Shown here: positions 62,479 to 64,000 of the stretch, piece by piece
Layout of the letters: each line of letters starts with the position of its first letter
How positions within the stretch are numbered: position 1 is the first letter of the stretch
Assembly: GCF_014648475.1 (NCBI RefSeq)
Contig: NZ_BMRE01000009.1
Span: forward strand, 124,001-188,000
DNA from: Lentzea flava
GTDB taxonomy: Bacteria; Actinomycetota; Actinomycetes; Mycobacteriales; Pseudonocardiaceae
DNA length: 64,000 nucleotides
Reading direction: 5' to 3'
Program-made: the position numbers and the translations under genes
The notes under the pieces: model-generated
Told to the model about the DNA's origin: nothing
The model's input: only the letters and a program-made list of their open reading frames with translations
Databases searched by the model: none

Positions 62479-62494
62479 TTCACGAACTTGTGAA
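62479..62494. promoter_or_regulatory. Inverted repeat TTCAC-N6-GTGAA, candidate operator
   Basis: Perfect 5-bp arms in the 83-bp gap between the regulator and the ABC ATPase. It covers the -35 (TTCACG, 62479-62484) of the ATPase promoter. Confidence 0.55.
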
Positions 62495-62501
62495 AGAAGT
62501 G

Positions 62502-62507
62502 TAGCTT
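62502..62507 (+). promoter_or_regulatory. -10 box TAGCTT of leaderless ABC transporter transcript
   Basis: TAGCTT ends 7 nt before the ATG at 62515, with TTCACG 17 bp upstream as -35. Confidence 0.6.
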
Positions 62508-62514
62508 ACCGGCC

Positions 62515-63402
62515 ATGACATCTGCGATATCCGTGTCGGGCCTGGTGAAGACCTTCGGCCCGACGCGTGCACTGGACGATCTCGACCTGGACGTCCAGAC
62601 CGGTGAGGTGCACGGCTTCCTCGGCCCGAACGGGGCCGGCAAGTCGACGACGATCCGGATCCTCCTCGGCCTGCTGCGTGCCGACTCCGGCACCGCGCGG
62701 CTGCTCGGCGGCGACCCGTGGAAGGACACCGCGAGCCTCCACCGCCGCCTCGCCTACGTCCCCGGCGACGTGAACCTCTGGCCCAACCTGACCGGTGGCG
62801 AGGTCATCGACCTGCTCGGACGGCTCCGCGGCGGCTTGAACAAGCAACGCCGCGCGGAGCTGCTGGAGCGCTTCGAGCTGGACCCGCGCAAGAAGGGCCG
62901 CACCTACTCCAAGGGCAACCGGCAGAAGGTCGCCCTCGTCGCCGCCCTGTCGAGCGACGTCGAGCTGCTGATCCTCGACGAGCCCACGTCGGGCCTCGAC
63001 CCGTTGATGGAGGCGGTCTTCCAGGACTGCATCAACGACGAACGCGAGCGCGGCCGCACCGTGCTGCTGTCGAGCCACATCCTGGCCGAGGTCGAGGCGC
63101 TGTGCGACCGGGTGAGCATCATCCGCAACGGCCACTGCGTCGAGACCGGCACGCTGGCCGACCTGCGGCACCTGACCCGCACGTCGATCTCCGCCGAGCT
63201 GGCAGGGCCGCCGAACGGGCTGACGTCGCTGGCGGGCGTGCACGACCTCGTCGCAGAAGGCAACCGGGTCAAGTTCGAGGTCGACTCGGACAAGCTCGAC
63301 CTCGTGCTCAAGCAGCTCGTGTCGACGGGCGTGCGCACGCTGACCTCGCAGCCGCCGACGCTGGAGGAGCTCTTCCTGCGGCACTACGAGGACGCGAAAT
63401 GA
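62515..63402 (+). CDS. ABC-2 transporter ATP-binding protein
   Basis: 295 residues. Walker [19 protein letters not shown] (~38), Q-loop-like [18 protein letters not shown], signature [18 protein letters not shown] (an altered LSGGQ: YSKGN, a known variant in this exporter subfamily), Walker [15 protein letters not shown] and H-loop [11 protein letters not shown]. The C-terminal ~80 residues are the accessory domain of DrrA-like ATPases. Coupled to the permease by ATGA. Probable drug or lipid exporter under GbsR/MarR control. Confidence 0.94.
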   Translation: MTSAISVSGLVKTFGPTRALDDLDLDVQTGEVHGFLGPNGAGKSTTIRILLGLLRADSGTARLLGGDPWKDTASLHRRLAYVPGDVNLWPNLTGGEVIDLLGRLRGGLNKQRRAELLERFELDPRKKGRTYSKGNRQKVALVAALSSDVELLILDEPTSGLDPLMEAVFQDCINDERERGRTVLLSSHILAEVEALCDRVSIIRNGHCVETGTLADLRHLTRTSISAELAGPPNGLTSLAGVHDLVAEGNRVKFEVDSDKLDLVLKQLVSTGVRTLTSQPPTLEELFLRHYEDAK

Positions 63403-64000
63403 TCGGCACCTGGCACCTCGTCCGGCTGGCGTTGCGCCGCGACCGGATCCTGCTCCCGATCTGGATCTTCTTCCTGGTCTTCACCACGCTGTCGACGACG
63501 ACCGCGCTGGAGGAGCTCTACGGCACCCAGGAGTCCAGGGCGCTGCTCGGGGTCACCGCGAACGCGAACTCCGCGTTCCTCGCGATGCTCGGCCCGCTGC
63601 ACGACTGGTCGTCGCTGGGCGGTCTGGTCGTGTGGCGCTGGGGCGTCTTCGCCGGCCTGTTCATCGCGATCATGGCGCTGCTGGTCGTCACCCGGCACAC
63701 CCGTGCCGAGGAGGAGGCGGGCCGCACCGAGCTGATCGCCGCCACGGTCGTCGGCCGGCACGCGCCGCTCGCCGCCTCGGTGATCGTCGCGGGTGGCGCG
63801 AGCCTGCTGATCGGCGTGCTCCAGGCGGTGGTGCTGATCGGCAAGGACCTGGACGTGGCCGGCTCGTTCGCGTTCGGGCTGTCGACGGCGTCGGTCGGCC
63901 TGGTCTTCACCGGCGTCAGCGCGTTCACCGCGCAGCTGTCGGAGAACTCGCGCGTCTCCAACGCGATCGCGGGCGGCTTCCTGGGCGTGACGTACCTGTT
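63399..64000 (+). CDS. ABC-2 type exporter permease (3' truncated by window)
   Basis: The first 200 residues are visible, starting [20 protein letters not shown]. Helices: [59 protein letters not shown] and [20 protein letters not shown]. The motif [23 protein letters not shown] is typical of the large (~530-residue) permeases annotated as polyketide antibiotic exporters in actinobacteria. It is coupled to the ATPase (ATGA). The gene continues past the right edge. Confidence 0.92.
   Translation, partial: MIGTWHLVRLALRRDRILLPIWIFFLVFTTLSTTTALEELYGTQESRALLGVTANANSAFLAMLGPLHDWSSLGGLVVWRWGVFAGLFIAIMALLVVTRHTRAEEEAGRTELIAATVVGRHAPLAASVIVAGGASLLIGVLQAVVLIGKDLDVAGSFAFGLSTASVGLVFTGVSAFTAQLSENSRVSNAIAGGFLGVTYL

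Overview
This is a very GC-rich (roughly 70% by eye), gene-dense actinobacterial chromosome segment. The lineage markers are MshC (mycothiol synthesis), an InhA-type enoyl-ACP reductase next to FabG, a ferrochelatase ending in an Fe-S cysteine cluster, streptogrisin-like and subtilisin-like exoproteases, and many GTG starts. Many genes look leaderless, with a TANNNT -10 box 5-8 nt before the start codon. A filamentous member of the Pseudonocardiaceae (Lentzea/Saccharothrix-like) is the best guess; that placement is inference. I saw no tRNA, rRNA, IS element, prophage or CRISPR array.

Layout. 1-4.2 kb: the 3' end of a TPR-type regulator, an FAD monooxygenase and a two-gene membrane-protein operon. 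4.2-8 kb: a sirtuin beside an acyl-CoA synthetase that is its plausible substrate, then an NlpC/P60 peptidoglycan hydrolase. 8-16.7 kb: mostly small single genes (GNAT, TetR, MarR, isochorismatase-fold hydrolases, a GlxA-type regulator, an aldo/keto reductase, a CorA-like protein, MobA) plus the remnant of an ABC ATPase. 16.7-19.7 kb: a MoxR-DUF58-VWA operon. 19.7-24.5 kb: a two-component system co-transcribed with a TAXI solute-binding lipoprotein and divergent from a KgtP-like transporter. 24.5-31.7 kb: a large FAD/Fe-S oxidoreductase, fabG-inhA-ferrochelatase, and an ABC-2 exporter pair. 31.7-41 kb: a transmembrane NACHT NTPase, two conserved hypothetical genes, a second AAA-VWA pair, and a stop-punctuated 102-bp tandem repeat. 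41-44 kb: an SCO6745-like protein and a Baeyer-Villiger-type monooxygenase with its TetR regulator and two 13-bp palindromes. 44-52 kb: ctaD, then a tight operon of a stomatin-like SPFH protein, a caspase-STAND-TPR protein and an LCAT-like lipase. 52-64 kb: a giant secreted GH2 beta-galactosidase, mshC, two secreted proteases, an RlmA-type rRNA methyltransferase preceded by a 12-residue leader peptide and hairpin, and a GbsR/MarR-regulated ABC exporter cut by the right edge.

Best candidates for undescribed biology. First is the SPFH / caspase-STAND-TPR / lipase operon (45.7-51.8 kb), whose architecture suggests a regulated-death or anti-phage module. Second is the leader-peptide attenuator in front of the rlmA-like gene (61.8-61.93 kb). 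Third is the gene tail at 39.9-40.3 kb, repeated in frame and separated by stop codons. Fourth is the two-component/TAXI arrangement. Convergent neighbours overlap at their 3' ends at least seven times, and several divergent promoters carry palindromes lying on the -10 boxes.
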